From assembly GCF_000003815.2 (NCBI RefSeq), contig NC_049989.1, positions 11,303,273-11,367,272 on the forward strand: DNA of 64,000 bases, given 5' to 3'. The translations under genes and the position numbers were made by a program. The notes under the pieces were generated by a model. The model was given only the letters and a program-made list of their open reading frames with translations. It searched no databases and was not told the origin of the DNA. This document shows, piece after piece, positions 60,701-64,000 of the stretch. This stretch comes from Branchiostoma floridae. Taxonomy: Eukaryota; Chordata; Leptocardii; Amphioxiformes; Branchiostomatidae. The stretch's first letter is position 1. Each line of letters starts with the position of its first letter.

Positions 60701-63000
60701 AAATGATGAGGGCACCCACTGCAGTGTGAACTGATTACATGTAGACAGTAGCGATAGAGGAGTTCGGTGTAAGTATCGGTCTATTTTTGCTAAGCCGATA
60801 TGGGAAAATACAACTCATCCTTGGGACCTACTTTCAGGTTACCTTGTCTGTTTCTTATGATAAACTAAAGGAAGGTCACACAGAAACTAGAACAAAATAG
60901 TTGACTCATTAGCAGCAACCGCGTCTTGACTTTGTCTCTCTTTCTCCATACTCAGTTCATGTCAATTCTTAGTTTATGTTTGAACAGTGCTATAGGTTCT
61001 TCATTGACTGACAAAAAGGTAGTTCCTACCCGAAATGTCTTTCCGGTTACATATCTAGTTTTCAGTAGCTTGAGTAATCATATATTGCGTTACAACTGAA
61101 AATGTTAGGGTGCCTAGGTCTAAAACGAAGTCGGTTATCATCTTTTTTGTATTTCAAAAAGTCTTCTTAAATGTGTCTAAACTGACCAGAAAGTTCCCTG
61201 AGACTCTGATCCTCCCCCTCCTCAGGGTCCTCTAGGTTGGTCAGATGTACGGTCACTTTGTCTCCGGACACCTCCTGGTCAATCGCGTACTTACTGTCTG
61301 TTTGAGAAGAAAAGAAGAAACAAAACTTTCAATACGGTACTTTTCCATCAGCATTGCCTACAGATTAACTGACCACTTTGTCTCCGGACACTTCCTGGTC
61401 AATCACGTATTTACTGTCTGTTTTAGAACAAAAGAAAAAAAACTGTCAATACGGTACGTTTCCATCAGTATTTGCCTTCATATCAACTAACCACGTATAC
61501 ATACATACTGATTTAAAATGGGGTTCTGAGTGAAGTATATAATCGGTTGTATTAGAGATACTTGTGTTTCACAGACCTTTGTCATCATCAACTGAGAGAA
61601 AGACAATAGTCCTTCAGGACAAATATTAACAACAGTTGAGGTAGCATATATTTTACATTCTGATTTTGAGTAACATTCATGGATCGTCAACCTTTTCTGT
61701 ATAGATGTTGTACATCCTGTTCCTTGCGATCTACGGCTTGTTTTATGTAAACAGCACAGTAACAATACAGTTGAAGCCAGTTAATTGCACACCGCATAAT
61801 CGCACAATTCTGTTAATTGCACGAAATCCCCAAAGCTCATGGTGATGCAGTCCAGCTTAATAACTTCGCTTTGTTGCACCATTCGGATAATTGGACGAAA
61901 TATGCTCTGACAAATGGAGTGTGCAATTATGGCGGCTTCCACTGTACTACGTTGTACGTAAAATAGTGTCCTGATGGATCCAAGCTTCACTTACCAGAAT
62001 CACTTTCTTCTTCATCAATGGCTTCAAGCATTCCTGCTACATCGATCATCTGGTCATCGTTGACATCTGGTAAAGAAGAAACAAAACGGATTGAATACAA
62101 ATTTTCCAATATAGACAGAGAACAATACATATAATAGAACTTGGTTTTAAGTCATCTTTTGTTTGCAGTCATCAACGTTTCGTCCTAGCAAATTCACCAA
62201 TTGTACTTACCAGAATCACTTTCTTCTTCATCCATGGTTTCAAGCACTCCCCGTACATCGAACATCTGGTCATCGTTGATATCTTGTAAAGAAGATGCAA
62301 AACGGATTGAATACAATTTTCCAACGTGGACAGAGAATAATAGAACTTGGTTTTAACTTAACATTCTTCCTTTATTTGTAGTCAGCGTGTTGCGATCGCA
62401 AATTCACCAATTGTACTTACCAGAATCACTTTGTTCTTCATCAATGGCTTCAGGTATTCCTGCTACATCGAACATCTGGTCATCATTGACATCTTGCAAA
62501 AGAAGAAACAAAACGGATTGAATACAATTTTCTGCATAGACAAAAGAAACTATAACATCTTTAACATGATACCTTCTCTTATTTGTAGTCAAAAACGTTT
62601 TCGCTCGCAAATTCACAAATTGTGTACTTTACATCCATTTCAGAAATAAGACTGCTGGGAATGTACTACAGTCGTGGAGGGAAAGAATAGATAGTATACT
62701 TGCAACTTTCAGTAGAATTCGAAGCACTTATGGGGCCAGTAATTAAGATACATAGAATAAGTCTCTAAACTAAGAATGTTTCGGTGAATATATTTAACAA
62801 TCAATTGTCATATTTTTACCATTTACAGGTTAATAAGGTCTATAAAATTACATTAGCAATAGTCTTACCAAAAGTGTCTTCTTCGTTTCCCCTGAGGTCC
62901 TGGATATGTCCCTCATCTTTAGCCACCTGGTCCTGGACGCCATTGAGAAGATCCTCGATCTGTTCAATGTAGATATCCTGACCCTGCAGGTCTCTTCGCA
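28106..63000 (-). CDS. Gene C: giant secreted EGF / Q-repeat / F5/8C / four-cysteine module protein (55 exons, 5' end outside window)
   Basis: About 5.83 kb of CDS in 55 exons, all frame-checked, ending in TAG. Order: acidic N-terminal exons, Cys/Gly-rich exons, a Pro-Val linker, 17 EGF domains (114 nt each), short Thr/Pro linkers, a Gln-rich repeat exon, two CP modules, two F5/8C domains, a CP, a third F5/8C, a final CP and an acidic/basic tail. The EGF repeats carry the D/N-x-D/N-x-C start and the C-x-[DN]-x4-[FY]-x-C hydroxylation consensus of calcium-binding EGFs. F5/8C domains bind lipids, glycans or collagen in other proteins. The architecture implies a multivalent extracellular matrix or adhesive protein (inference). 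EGF plus F5/8C recalls MFGE8/EDIL3, but the size, order and extra modules differ. No signal peptide or first exon is seen; these should lie beyond 64,000. Confidence 0.85.
28306..28495 (+). pseudogene. LINE C-terminal fragment in gene C last intron
   Basis: Reads ICQFC, VKDEVHF and then Y-x4-R-x3-F, the diverged C-terminal Cys/His pattern of Jockey/CR1-type LINE ORF2. Antisense to gene C. Confidence 0.55.
28626..28685 (-). CDS. Gene C CP4 second half
   Basis: 60 nt, phase 1-1. Contains [10 protein letters not shown] and ends DYCK. Shorter than the other CP second halves (81 nt); the F...x-C part is compressed. Confidence 0.85.
28905..28967. repeat. (TA)n microsatellite
   Basis: About 30 uninterrupted AT units in an intron. 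Confidence 0.95.
29239..29322 (-). CDS. Gene C CP4 first half
   Basis: 84 nt, phase 1-1, donor GTAAGT. Contains [14 protein letters not shown], then [10 protein letters not shown]. The WAxxxG...PxF...M...C spacing resembles part of an ShKT domain. Confidence 0.85.
29470..29550 (-). CDS. Gene C linker exon (SYRPTFKIT type)
   Basis: 81 nt, phase 1-1. Starts [12 protein letters not shown], then a Thr/Lys-rich run. Its first 14 codons are nearly identical to those of the exon at 34368-34427, showing recent linker duplication. Confidence 0.85.
29740..30020. repeat. Dispersed repeat fragment
   Basis: ATGGCCAAGGTGTGGCTATCCTCAAACACGG-like sequence (29914-29945) resembles 38800-38860, including the following TTAACGTC.CACCC. 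Unknown class. Confidence 0.45.
30168..30417. mobile_element. CCTGG-terminus inverted-repeat element with 10-bp target duplication, carrying a nested M1 MITE
   Basis: The ends CCTGGGTACCATCCGG and CCGGATGGTACCCAGG are flanked by identical AGTAGAACAT (30158-30167 and 30418-30427). The right duplication includes part of the splice donor of the adjoining F5/8C exon. A truncated M1 copy sits inside. Confidence 0.8.
30213..30384. mobile_element. MITE, family M1, copy 3 (truncated, nested)
   Basis: Starts TACTGTAAATGCAG with the CGCGG/CCGCG palindromic interior but lacks the opposite GCATTTACAG terminus. Confidence 0.75.
30430..30571 (-). CDS. Gene C F5/8C domain 3, exon c
   Basis: 142 nt, phase 0-1. 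Contains [19 protein letters not shown] and [12 protein letters not shown], the C-terminal F5/8C strands (RxIxP..W...I.LR.E). Donor GTATGT. Confidence 0.88.
30650..30840. repeat. Degenerate GGGGACACTCC minisatellite
   Basis: Several variants of GGGGACACTCC/T and the complement in an intron. Confidence 0.5.
31128..31268 (-). CDS. Gene C F5/8C domain 3, exon b
   Basis: 141 nt, phase 0-0. Contains [33 protein letters not shown], the F5/8C core (L...I..QG....YS.DG..W). Confidence 0.88.
31832..31989 (-). CDS. Gene C F5/8C domain 3, exon a
   Basis: 158 nt, phase 1-0. Contains [20 protein letters not shown], then [15 protein letters not shown]. The SFWAP..ND...YLQ motif starts the discoidin fold. 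The usual flanking cysteine is absent. Confidence 0.88.
32635..32655 (-). CDS. Gene C 21-nt linker exon
   Basis: Encodes LGGKTT between acceptor CCTACAG and donor GTAAGT, phase 1-1. Small, but the frame and Thr/Lys content fit the other linkers. Confidence 0.7.
33105..33225 (+). mobile_element. LINE-like 3' tail
   Basis: GGGGAGCCATGAAAGCCTCA ... GTGCTAAATAAATCAAATCAAA, a typical CR1/L2-like 3' end, antisense in an intron. Confidence 0.45.
33405..33485 (-). CDS. Gene C CP3 second half
   Basis: 81 nt, phase 1-1. [16 protein letters not shown] ... LNCEKFLL. Same length and spacing as in CP1 and CP2. Confidence 0.88.
33749..33847 (-). CDS. Gene C CP3 first half
   Basis: 99 nt, phase 1-1. [19 protein letters not shown] ... 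FEKVMKTCR. Confidence 0.88.
34079..34279. mobile_element. Palindromic element, family M4, copy 1
   Basis: AACCTATATCC ... GGATA; inner GTTTCAAATGGCATC / TTTGAAACCAACATC arms. A second copy is at 59729-59923. Confidence 0.65.
34368..34427 (-). CDS. Gene C linker exon (SYRPTFKIT type)
   Basis: 60 nt, phase 1-1, [19 protein letters not shown]. Paralogous to 29470-29550. Confidence 0.85.
34486..34659. mobile_element. Pogo/mariner-like MITE, family M3, copy 1
   Basis: CAGTAGAAGC...TTAATTGCAC / GTGCAATTAACTGGCTTCTACTG ends. Copies lie at 53342-53509, 56094-56217 and 61766-61946; the last shows a clean TA duplication. Confidence 0.75.
35273..35414 (-). CDS. Gene C F5/8C domain 2, exon c
   Basis: 142 nt, phase 0-1. 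[35 protein letters not shown]. Donor GTTAGT rather than GTAAGT. Confidence 0.86.
35482..35730. mobile_element. CCTGG-terminus inverted-repeat element with 10-bp target duplication
   Basis: TACCCTGGATGCCAGACAGG ... CCGGCTGGCCCCCAGGGT flanked by identical AAGACGCACC (35472-35481 and 35731-35740). 249 bp, largely self-complementary. Confidence 0.85.
36062..36202 (-). CDS. Gene C F5/8C domain 2, exon b
   Basis: 141 nt, phase 0-0. [31 protein letters not shown]. Confidence 0.88.
36663..36817 (-). CDS. Gene C F5/8C domain 2, exon a
   Basis: 155 nt, phase 1-0. [39 protein letters not shown]. One codon shorter than exon a of domains 1 and 3. Confidence 0.88.
37190..37264 (-). CDS. Gene C Thr-rich linker exon
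   Basis: 75 nt, phase 1-1. [14 protein letters not shown] then QTTTTTK. Likely O-glycosylated spacer between F5/8C 1 and 2 (inference). Confidence 0.82.
37737..37878 (-). CDS. Gene C F5/8C domain 1, exon c
   Basis: 142 nt, phase 0-1. [38 protein letters not shown]. Confidence 0.88.
37936..37976 (+). mobile_element. Family M2 remnant
   Basis: CCTTTAAAAAGTAGTCACTG ATTGATGA-like end of the M2 family only. Confidence 0.5.
38151..38273 (-). CDS. Gene C F5/8C domain 1, exon b
   Basis: 123 nt, phase 0-0. [34 protein letters not shown]. Six codons shorter than exon b of domains 2 and 3. Confidence 0.88.
38424..38600 (+). mobile_element. tRNA-derived SINE
   Basis: The head has an A-box-like TGGTAGAGCG and a B-box-like GAGTTCGATCC about 35 bp later, followed by a tRNA-unrelated body (CACCTGACTTCGGTCGGGGAGG). 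It cannot fold as a full functional tRNA. It is antisense in the intron between F5/8C 1 exons a and b. Confidence 0.7.
38556..39045. repeat. Long inverted repeat around SINE tail
   Basis: CTTCGGTCGGGGAGGTAA...GTGGCACTG (left) and its inverse ending at 39045 (right), arms about 110 bp, with unrelated sequence between. It ends about 70 bp from the F5/8C 1 exon a donor. Confidence 0.7.
39119..39276 (-). CDS. Gene C F5/8C domain 1, exon a
   Basis: 158 nt, phase 1-0. [20 protein letters not shown], then [18 protein letters not shown]. Confidence 0.88.
39360..39448 (+). mobile_element. LINE-like 3' tail
   Basis: GGTCTCCCCGGCCACACAGG ... TTTGCCTGGTTAAACAAATAAACTG resembles CR1/L2 3' ends. Confidence 0.45.
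39530..39562 (-). CDS. Gene C short Thr/Lys linker exon
   Basis: 33 nt, phase 1-1, [10 protein letters not shown], donor GTAAGT. Confidence 0.78.
39762..39842 (-). CDS. Gene C CP2 second half
   Basis: 81 nt, phase 1-1. [16 protein letters not shown] ... IDCASFLL, nearly identical to the CP1 second half. Confidence 0.9.
   Translation of the reverse strand, partial: PLCAKTQHSRKSMQTYSAPSIVPPSC
40259..40357 (-). CDS. Gene C CP2 first half
   Basis: 99 nt, phase 1-1. [19 protein letters not shown] ... FQNVMKTCQ. Confidence 0.9.
40753..40776 (-). CDS. Gene C 24-nt linker exon
   Basis: ISKTESQ, phase 1-1, acceptor TTTCACAG and donor GTATGT. Joins CP1 and CP2 in frame. Confidence 0.7.
40967..41047 (-). 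CDS. Gene C CP1 second half
   Basis: 81 nt, phase 1-1. [16 protein letters not shown] ... IDCASYLL. Confidence 0.9.
41512..41610 (-). CDS. Gene C CP1 first half
   Basis: 99 nt, phase 1-1. [18 protein letters not shown] ... FPKIMGQCK. First of four CP modules after the Gln-rich exon. Confidence 0.9.
41874..41912 (-). CDS. Gene C Ser/Thr linker exon
   Basis: 39 nt, phase 1-1, [12 protein letters not shown]. Confidence 0.8.
42158..42637 (-). CDS. Gene C Gln/Ser/Glu repeat exon (17 units)
   Basis: 480 nt, phase 1-1, 159 residues, starting [12 protein letters not shown] and ending TQQVSQ. It consists of 17 units based on QSEQTQQV (24 nt), some extended by ETQ or TQ insertions and one QSEETQQV. 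It has no cysteine and would be extended or intrinsically disordered, possibly a transglutaminase substrate (inference). Because the unit length is a multiple of three, several other frames on both strands also stay open; those are artefacts. It is a likely length-polymorphic minisatellite. Confidence 0.9.
42925..42954 (-). CDS. Gene C 30-nt linker exon
   Basis: VAAPLEQPK, phase 1-1, donor GTGAGT. Confidence 0.75.
43375..43428 (-). CDS. Gene C linker exon after EGF block
   Basis: 54 nt, phase 1-1, [17 protein letters not shown]. Joins the last EGF to the Q-repeat part. Similar to the preceding 30-nt exon (VA.P.EQP). Confidence 0.78.
43859..43972 (-). CDS. Gene C EGF 17 (last)
   Basis: 114 nt, phase 1-1. 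[19 protein letters not shown] ... GITGDLCER. Six Cys; hydroxylation motif [10 protein letters not shown]. Confidence 0.93.
44124..44470. repeat. GATA/GAGA/GATT simple-sequence cluster
   Basis: Tracts of GATA, GAGA and GATT in the intron between EGF 16 and 17. Confidence 0.85.
44599..44712 (-). CDS. Gene C EGF 16
   Basis: 114 nt, phase 1-1. [19 protein letters not shown] ... GWSGNLCEL. Type C-like start and end. Confidence 0.93.
44761..44892 (+). mobile_element. Inverted-repeat element, family M2 (half copy)
   Basis: TCTCGCGAGAACTGGGTCAC through TAGTCACTGATTGATGAAA; one arm only. Starts 48 bp upstream of the EGF 16 acceptor. Confidence 0.7.
45330..45443 (-). CDS. Gene C EGF 15 (type A)
   Basis: 114 nt, phase 1-1. 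[19 protein letters not shown] ... GFAGKLCET. Donor GTAATT. Confidence 0.93.
45972..46085 (-). CDS. Gene C EGF 14 (type C)
   Basis: 114 nt, phase 1-1. [19 protein letters not shown] ... GYSGNLCEL. Confidence 0.93.
46317..48260. repeat. Two-part tandem repeat array in the EGF 13/14 intron
   Basis: Part 1 (46317-47450): three copies of a unit with CATAACTCGAGA, GATATTTGGTGGGTGGGTAG, AGTTCGATAATGGGC and CCCCCTAGCGGCTT. Part 2 (47460-48260): three or four copies of a ~240-bp unit with GGATCGTCATGATTTTTGGT, TATGTAGATAGCC and TAATTTGCATAATTAATGAG. The parts share their entry motif, suggesting one repeat family. No coding. A (GT)n tract at 47158-47208 interrupts part 1. Confidence 0.75.
48493..48606 (-). 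CDS. Gene C EGF 13 (type B)
   Basis: 114 nt, phase 1-1. [19 protein letters not shown] ... GYGGNNCET. Donor GTAGGT. Confidence 0.93.
48718..48848. repeat. (CA)n microsatellite
   Basis: About 130 bp of CA repeats with TA interruptions. Confidence 0.95.
48960..49073 (-). CDS. Gene C EGF 12 (type A)
   Basis: 114 nt, phase 1-1. [19 protein letters not shown] ... GYGGDLCET. Donor GTGAGT. Confidence 0.93.
49074..50199. other. Intron between EGF 11 and EGF 12
   Basis: About 1.1 kb, non-coding; no element recognised. Longer than the other C-to-A introns. Confidence 0.5.
50200..50313 (-). CDS. Gene C EGF 11 (type C)
   Basis: 114 nt, phase 1-1. [19 protein letters not shown] ... GYSGNACEV. Confidence 0.93.
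50595..51480 (-). mobile_element. LINE fragment (reverse transcriptase C-terminus plus 3' UTR)
   Basis: Reads [17 protein letters not shown] and [12 protein letters not shown], the motif downstream of the RT domain in Jockey/CR1-type LINEs. A 3' region follows, ending in (ATT)n at 50595. 5'-truncated, same strand as gene C, in the intron between EGF 10 and EGF 11. Confidence 0.8.
51774..51887 (-). CDS. Gene C EGF 10 (type B)
   Basis: 114 nt, phase 1-1. [19 protein letters not shown] ... GYAGNNCEI. Donor GTTAGT. Confidence 0.93.
52143..52256 (-). CDS. Gene C EGF 9 (type A)
   Basis: 114 nt, phase 1-1. [19 protein letters not shown] ... GYAGDLCET. Confidence 0.93.
52738..52851 (-). CDS. Gene C EGF 8 (type C)
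   Basis: 114 nt, phase 1-1. [19 protein letters not shown] ... GYSGNLCEL. Confidence 0.93.
53342..53509. mobile_element. Pogo/mariner-like MITE, family M3, copy 2
   Basis: TA-CAATAGAAGCCAGTTAATT ... GTGCAATTAAGCGGCTTCTATGG-TA; target TA on both sides. Confidence 0.75.
53704..53817 (-). CDS. Gene C EGF 7 (type B)
   Basis: 114 nt, phase 1-1. [19 protein letters not shown] ... GFAGNNCEI. Donor GTTGGT. Confidence 0.93.
   Translation of the reverse strand: MLMTAPLTHVKTKAHVKTWWTGTSASVRSDSPATTAK
54002..54115 (-). CDS. Gene C EGF 6 (type A)
   Basis: 114 nt, phase 1-1. [19 protein letters not shown] ... GYAGDLCET. Confidence 0.93.
54606..54719 (-). CDS. Gene C EGF 5 (type C)
   Basis: 114 nt, phase 1-1. 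[19 protein letters not shown] ... GYSGNLCEL. Confidence 0.93.
54970..55083 (-). CDS. Gene C EGF 4 (type B)
   Basis: 114 nt, phase 1-1. [19 protein letters not shown] ... GFAGNNCEL. Donor GTTGGT, as in EGF 7. Confidence 0.93.
   Translation of the reverse strand: MWMTAPLTHVKTKAHVKTWWTGTSASVRSDLLATTAN
55257..55370 (-). CDS. Gene C EGF 3 (type A)
   Basis: 114 nt, phase 1-1. [19 protein letters not shown] ... GYAGVLCET. Hydroxylation motif [10 protein letters not shown]. Confidence 0.93.
55654..55672 (-). pseudogene. Remnant of a type A EGF exon start
   Basis: TGTAGACATAGACGACAG repeats the acceptor and first codons of the type A exons, with nothing following in frame. Probably debris of an earlier unit duplication. 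Confidence 0.4.
55868..55981 (-). CDS. Gene C EGF 2
   Basis: 114 nt, phase 1-1. [19 protein letters not shown] ... GYSGNVCEL. Confidence 0.93.
   Translation of the reverse strand: MWMTVARILVKMAGYAKIKSTASNVSVRRGILATCVS
56094..56217. mobile_element. Pogo/mariner-like MITE, family M3, copy 3 (partial)
   Basis: AAAAGCCGCTTAATTGCAC ... TGCAATTGACAAAAGTGTGCG; the far end has decayed. Confidence 0.6.
56590..56866. mobile_element. Palindromic element, family M2 (full copy)
   Basis: Two inverted arms (AGAATTTTCATCAAGCAGTG ... and inverse ... CACTGCTTGATGAAAATTCT) meet at a CTCGCGAGA-rich centre. The other M2 copies are single arms of this structure. Ends 46 bp before the EGF 1 donor side. Confidence 0.8.
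56913..57026 (-). CDS. Gene C EGF 1 (first)
   Basis: 114 nt, phase 1-1. [19 protein letters not shown] ... GFTGDRCET. First of the EGF block, directly after the Pro-Val linker. Confidence 0.93.
57481..57552 (-). CDS. Gene C Pro-Val linker exon
   Basis: 72 nt, phase 1-1. CKGSP, five Val-Pro pairs, then SAPIKAQP. One cysteine. A stiff extended spacer before the EGF block. Confidence 0.85.
58116..58223 (-). CDS. Gene C Cys-cluster exon
   Basis: 108 nt, phase 1-1. [20 protein letters not shown], then CCHKCC...PPC: five cysteines in 12 residues. No family recognised. Donor GTTAG. Confidence 0.83.
58292..58504. mobile_element. MITE, family M1, copy 4
   Basis: ACTGTAAATGCATTCAAG ... TTCTGCATTTACAGT with the CGCGG palindromic interior. 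Confidence 0.85.
58975..59055 (-). CDS. Gene C Gly-rich exon
   Basis: 81 nt, phase 1-1. [30 protein letters not shown] could be a proprotein cleavage point (inference). Confidence 0.83.
59288..59660 (-). mobile_element. LINE-type 3' region
   Basis: On the minus strand it ends in (ATT)n after TTTGCAATAAAGATTATT, as in the LINE at 50595-51480. The open stretch at 59470-59667 on the plus strand is not a gene. Confidence 0.45.
59729..59923. mobile_element. Palindromic element, family M4, copy 2
   Basis: AACCTATATCCGTT ... AACGGATATTGGTTACC; inner ATATCAAGTCGACGGA / TCCGTCGACTTGATAT arms. Ends 46 bp before the 42-nt exon. Confidence 0.7.
59969..60010 (-). CDS. Gene C 42-nt exon
   Basis: [13 protein letters not shown], phase 1-1, donor GTAAGT. 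Hydrophobic with two cysteines; too short to be a membrane segment. Confidence 0.7.
60534..60620 (-). CDS. Gene C N-terminal region exon
   Basis: 87 nt, phase 1-1. [28 protein letters not shown]. Pro/Ser/Glu-rich, likely disordered. Confidence 0.82.
61187..61297 (-). CDS. Gene C acidic exon
   Basis: 111 nt, phase 1-1. [20 protein letters not shown], then [13 protein letters not shown]. Donor GTCAGT. Confidence 0.82.
61374..61417 (-). pseudogene. Partial tandem copy of the acidic exon
   Basis: Repeats the acceptor and first 44 nt ([14 protein letters not shown]) of the exon at 61187-61297 together with the flanking intron, in a ~125-bp tandem duplication. If used with the next GTCAG donor it would end in phase 0 and break the frame, so it is probably a dead exon. 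Confidence 0.6.
61766..61946. mobile_element. Pogo/mariner-like MITE, family M3, copy 4
   Basis: TA-CAGTTGAAGCCAGTTAATT ... GGCGGCTTCCACTG-TA, the best-preserved copy. TA target duplication and ~12-bp inverted ends point to the Tc1/mariner-pogo superfamily. Confidence 0.8.
61995..62066 (-). CDS. Gene C acidic 72-nt exon, copy 3
   Basis: Phase 1-1. [23 protein letters not shown]. Third of three tandem copies. Confidence 0.88.
62211..62282 (-). CDS. Gene C acidic 72-nt exon, copy 2
   Basis: Phase 1-1. [23 protein letters not shown]. Acceptor AAG instead of CAG. Confidence 0.86.
62421..62492 (-). CDS. Gene C acidic 72-nt exon, copy 1
   Basis: Phase 1-1. [23 protein letters not shown]. Acceptor AAG. 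Exon plus intron repeat every 210-216 bp. Confidence 0.86.
62869..63000 (-). CDS. Gene C most upstream exon seen
   Basis: 132 nt, phase 1-1, acceptor [26 protein letters not shown], then [15 protein letters not shown]. Probably helical and acidic. The phase-1 acceptor means at least one earlier coding exon must exist. Confidence 0.82.
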
Positions 63001-63470
63001 CTGTTGGCGACAGAAACAACATTTTGTAAGGAGTTGGTGCTTTGATCTCAGGCTGCAATGACATAACATGTGCGCCATGAGGCGCTTTTGACAAAATTGA
63101 TCCGCGATCTGTGCAATGTAGATATTCTGGTTTATCAGGGCTCTTTGCACTGTTAACGACAGAATCATCATTTCTTCAAACTACAATAGATTTTTTTGTC
63201 TTGGATTTGATGCTTTGATCTCAGGCTGCAATACCATATTTTTTGTCAAGAGGCGCTTTTGATATAGCCCCACGCCTCGAAGTGTCCTGAGTGATCTATC
63301 TAGTATAGATAACCTTTCGACGAGGTCTTCTTGCACTGTCGGTGACAAAACAACATTTCTTCAAACTACAATTATTATAGATTCTTTGTGAAGATTTAAT
63401 GCTTTGATCTCAGGCTGCAATACCATAGCATGTGCTATGGGGCGCTTTTGACATGGCCCTATGGCTTCCT
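63001..63470. repeat. Tandem duplication carrying two decayed copies of the upstream exon
   Basis: GCTTTGATCTCAGGCTGCAAT recurs near 63039, 63210 and 63402, each copy followed by an exon-like start after CAG (equivalents at 63149 and 63335: VQRALINQNIYIAQIADQ; VQEDLVERL). These copies lack usable donors. Confidence 0.65.
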
Positions 63471-64000
63471 GTGTGACATCTTGTCTGACAGTTGTCTTGG
63501 CAACTAATGAGCCAAATGAGCCAAGTCAACATTATTCGATTTTGTGATTATTTTAGTGAAAATGGTTAGAGGTTTCAGGTAAGATGGTAAGTTGATGGCC
63601 GACTGGATATGTTATTTTTGATTACAAGTTATGTCGATTCTATCTTGTGCAACTTTAACAGGTGCTCAAAGAATGTTGTCTGCATCGCTTGAGGCTTACA
63701 GTAGACTACTACAATCCCTACCCTTTGACCCATAAGTAAGGTTGGATGCAAATGCATTCACTTTACCGTTAGTATGTTAGTATATCTTCACGAGGTAGCA
63801 TCTTTGCGCTCTGGCACTCATTTTTTTCATACACAACCACGTGCACATCTAAATATGAATGAATATGTTTTGTATGTAAGTATTGTATAAGATTCTCCCC
63901 ACGCACGTGTTTCTTCCAATGATGGTTTCTGAAATGTGCCCTAAAGGAAGGACCACCCCCTTACATTATTCGATGTGTCGGACCGTGACAGTATGAGAAG
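63471..64000. other. Right edge, no exon supported
   Basis: I see no signal-peptide exon or promoter. The gene C start is expected further right. Confidence 0.5.

Noticed and set aside
61245-61490. Plus-strand open frame with internal repeat (FVSGHLLVN / FVSGHFLVN)
   Set aside because: Antisense to the duplicated acidic exon; the repetition comes from the tandem duplication.
63098-63171. Extra real gene C exon
   Set aside because: Has an acceptor and similar first codons but no plausible donor in frame; treated as a decayed copy.
1-64000. CRISPR arrays, operons or bacterial features
   Set aside because: The DNA is intron-rich animal sequence; the regular repeats present are EGF exons, minisatellites and MITEs.

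Overview
This is animal nuclear DNA. Genes are split into many small coding exons with GT-AG introns, AT-rich non-coding DNA fills the rest, and short inverted-repeat transposons, LINE tails and a tRNA-derived SINE are scattered throughout. The phase-1 shuffled extracellular modules (EGF, F5/8C) and the repeat style suggest an invertebrate deuterostome, most likely a lancelet (Branchiostoma). The species is inference; no marker gene settles it. All three genes found lie on the minus strand. Exons were assembled by hand from splice signals and checked for frame continuity: every junction listed keeps frame, with no internal stop.

Gene A (4419 down to 303, running off the left edge) starts with a signal-peptide exon. 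It continues with phase-1 exons that each carry one cysteine pair, alternating between a C-x-D/N...F...C type and a C...W...C type. Gene B (25790 down to 8087) has five exons and encodes a 215-residue, highly charged protein with a glycine-rich tail that I do not recognise. It includes a probable 9-nt microexon and has introns up to 7 kb. Gene C (63000 down to 28106) dominates the window: 55 coding exons, about 5.83 kb of CDS or some 1,940 residues, with its 5' end outside the window.

In protein order, gene C has an acidic start with one 72-nt exon present three times, then Cys/Gly-rich and Pro-Val segments. Next come 17 calcium-binding-type EGF domains, each on an exon of exactly 114 nt, followed by Thr/Pro linkers and a 159-residue Gln/Ser/Glu repeat exon. 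The C-terminal third is built as CP1-CP2-F58C1-F58C2-CP3-F58C3-CP4-tail. F58C is a three-exon discoidin (F5/8 type C) domain, and CP is a two-exon, four-cysteine module with the fingerprint DCxxW...F...MxxC / VCKDxxFK...C. Gene A is made of the same two half-modules, so A and C look like relatives that share a secreted, possibly undescribed domain family.

The EGF block grew by duplication of a three-exon unit (types A, B, C), with intron sequence copied along. Smaller exon duplications, some decayed, lie at the 5' end. Introns and intergenic DNA hold several families of non-autonomous inverted-repeat elements. In two places these have landed within about 20 bp of a splice donor.
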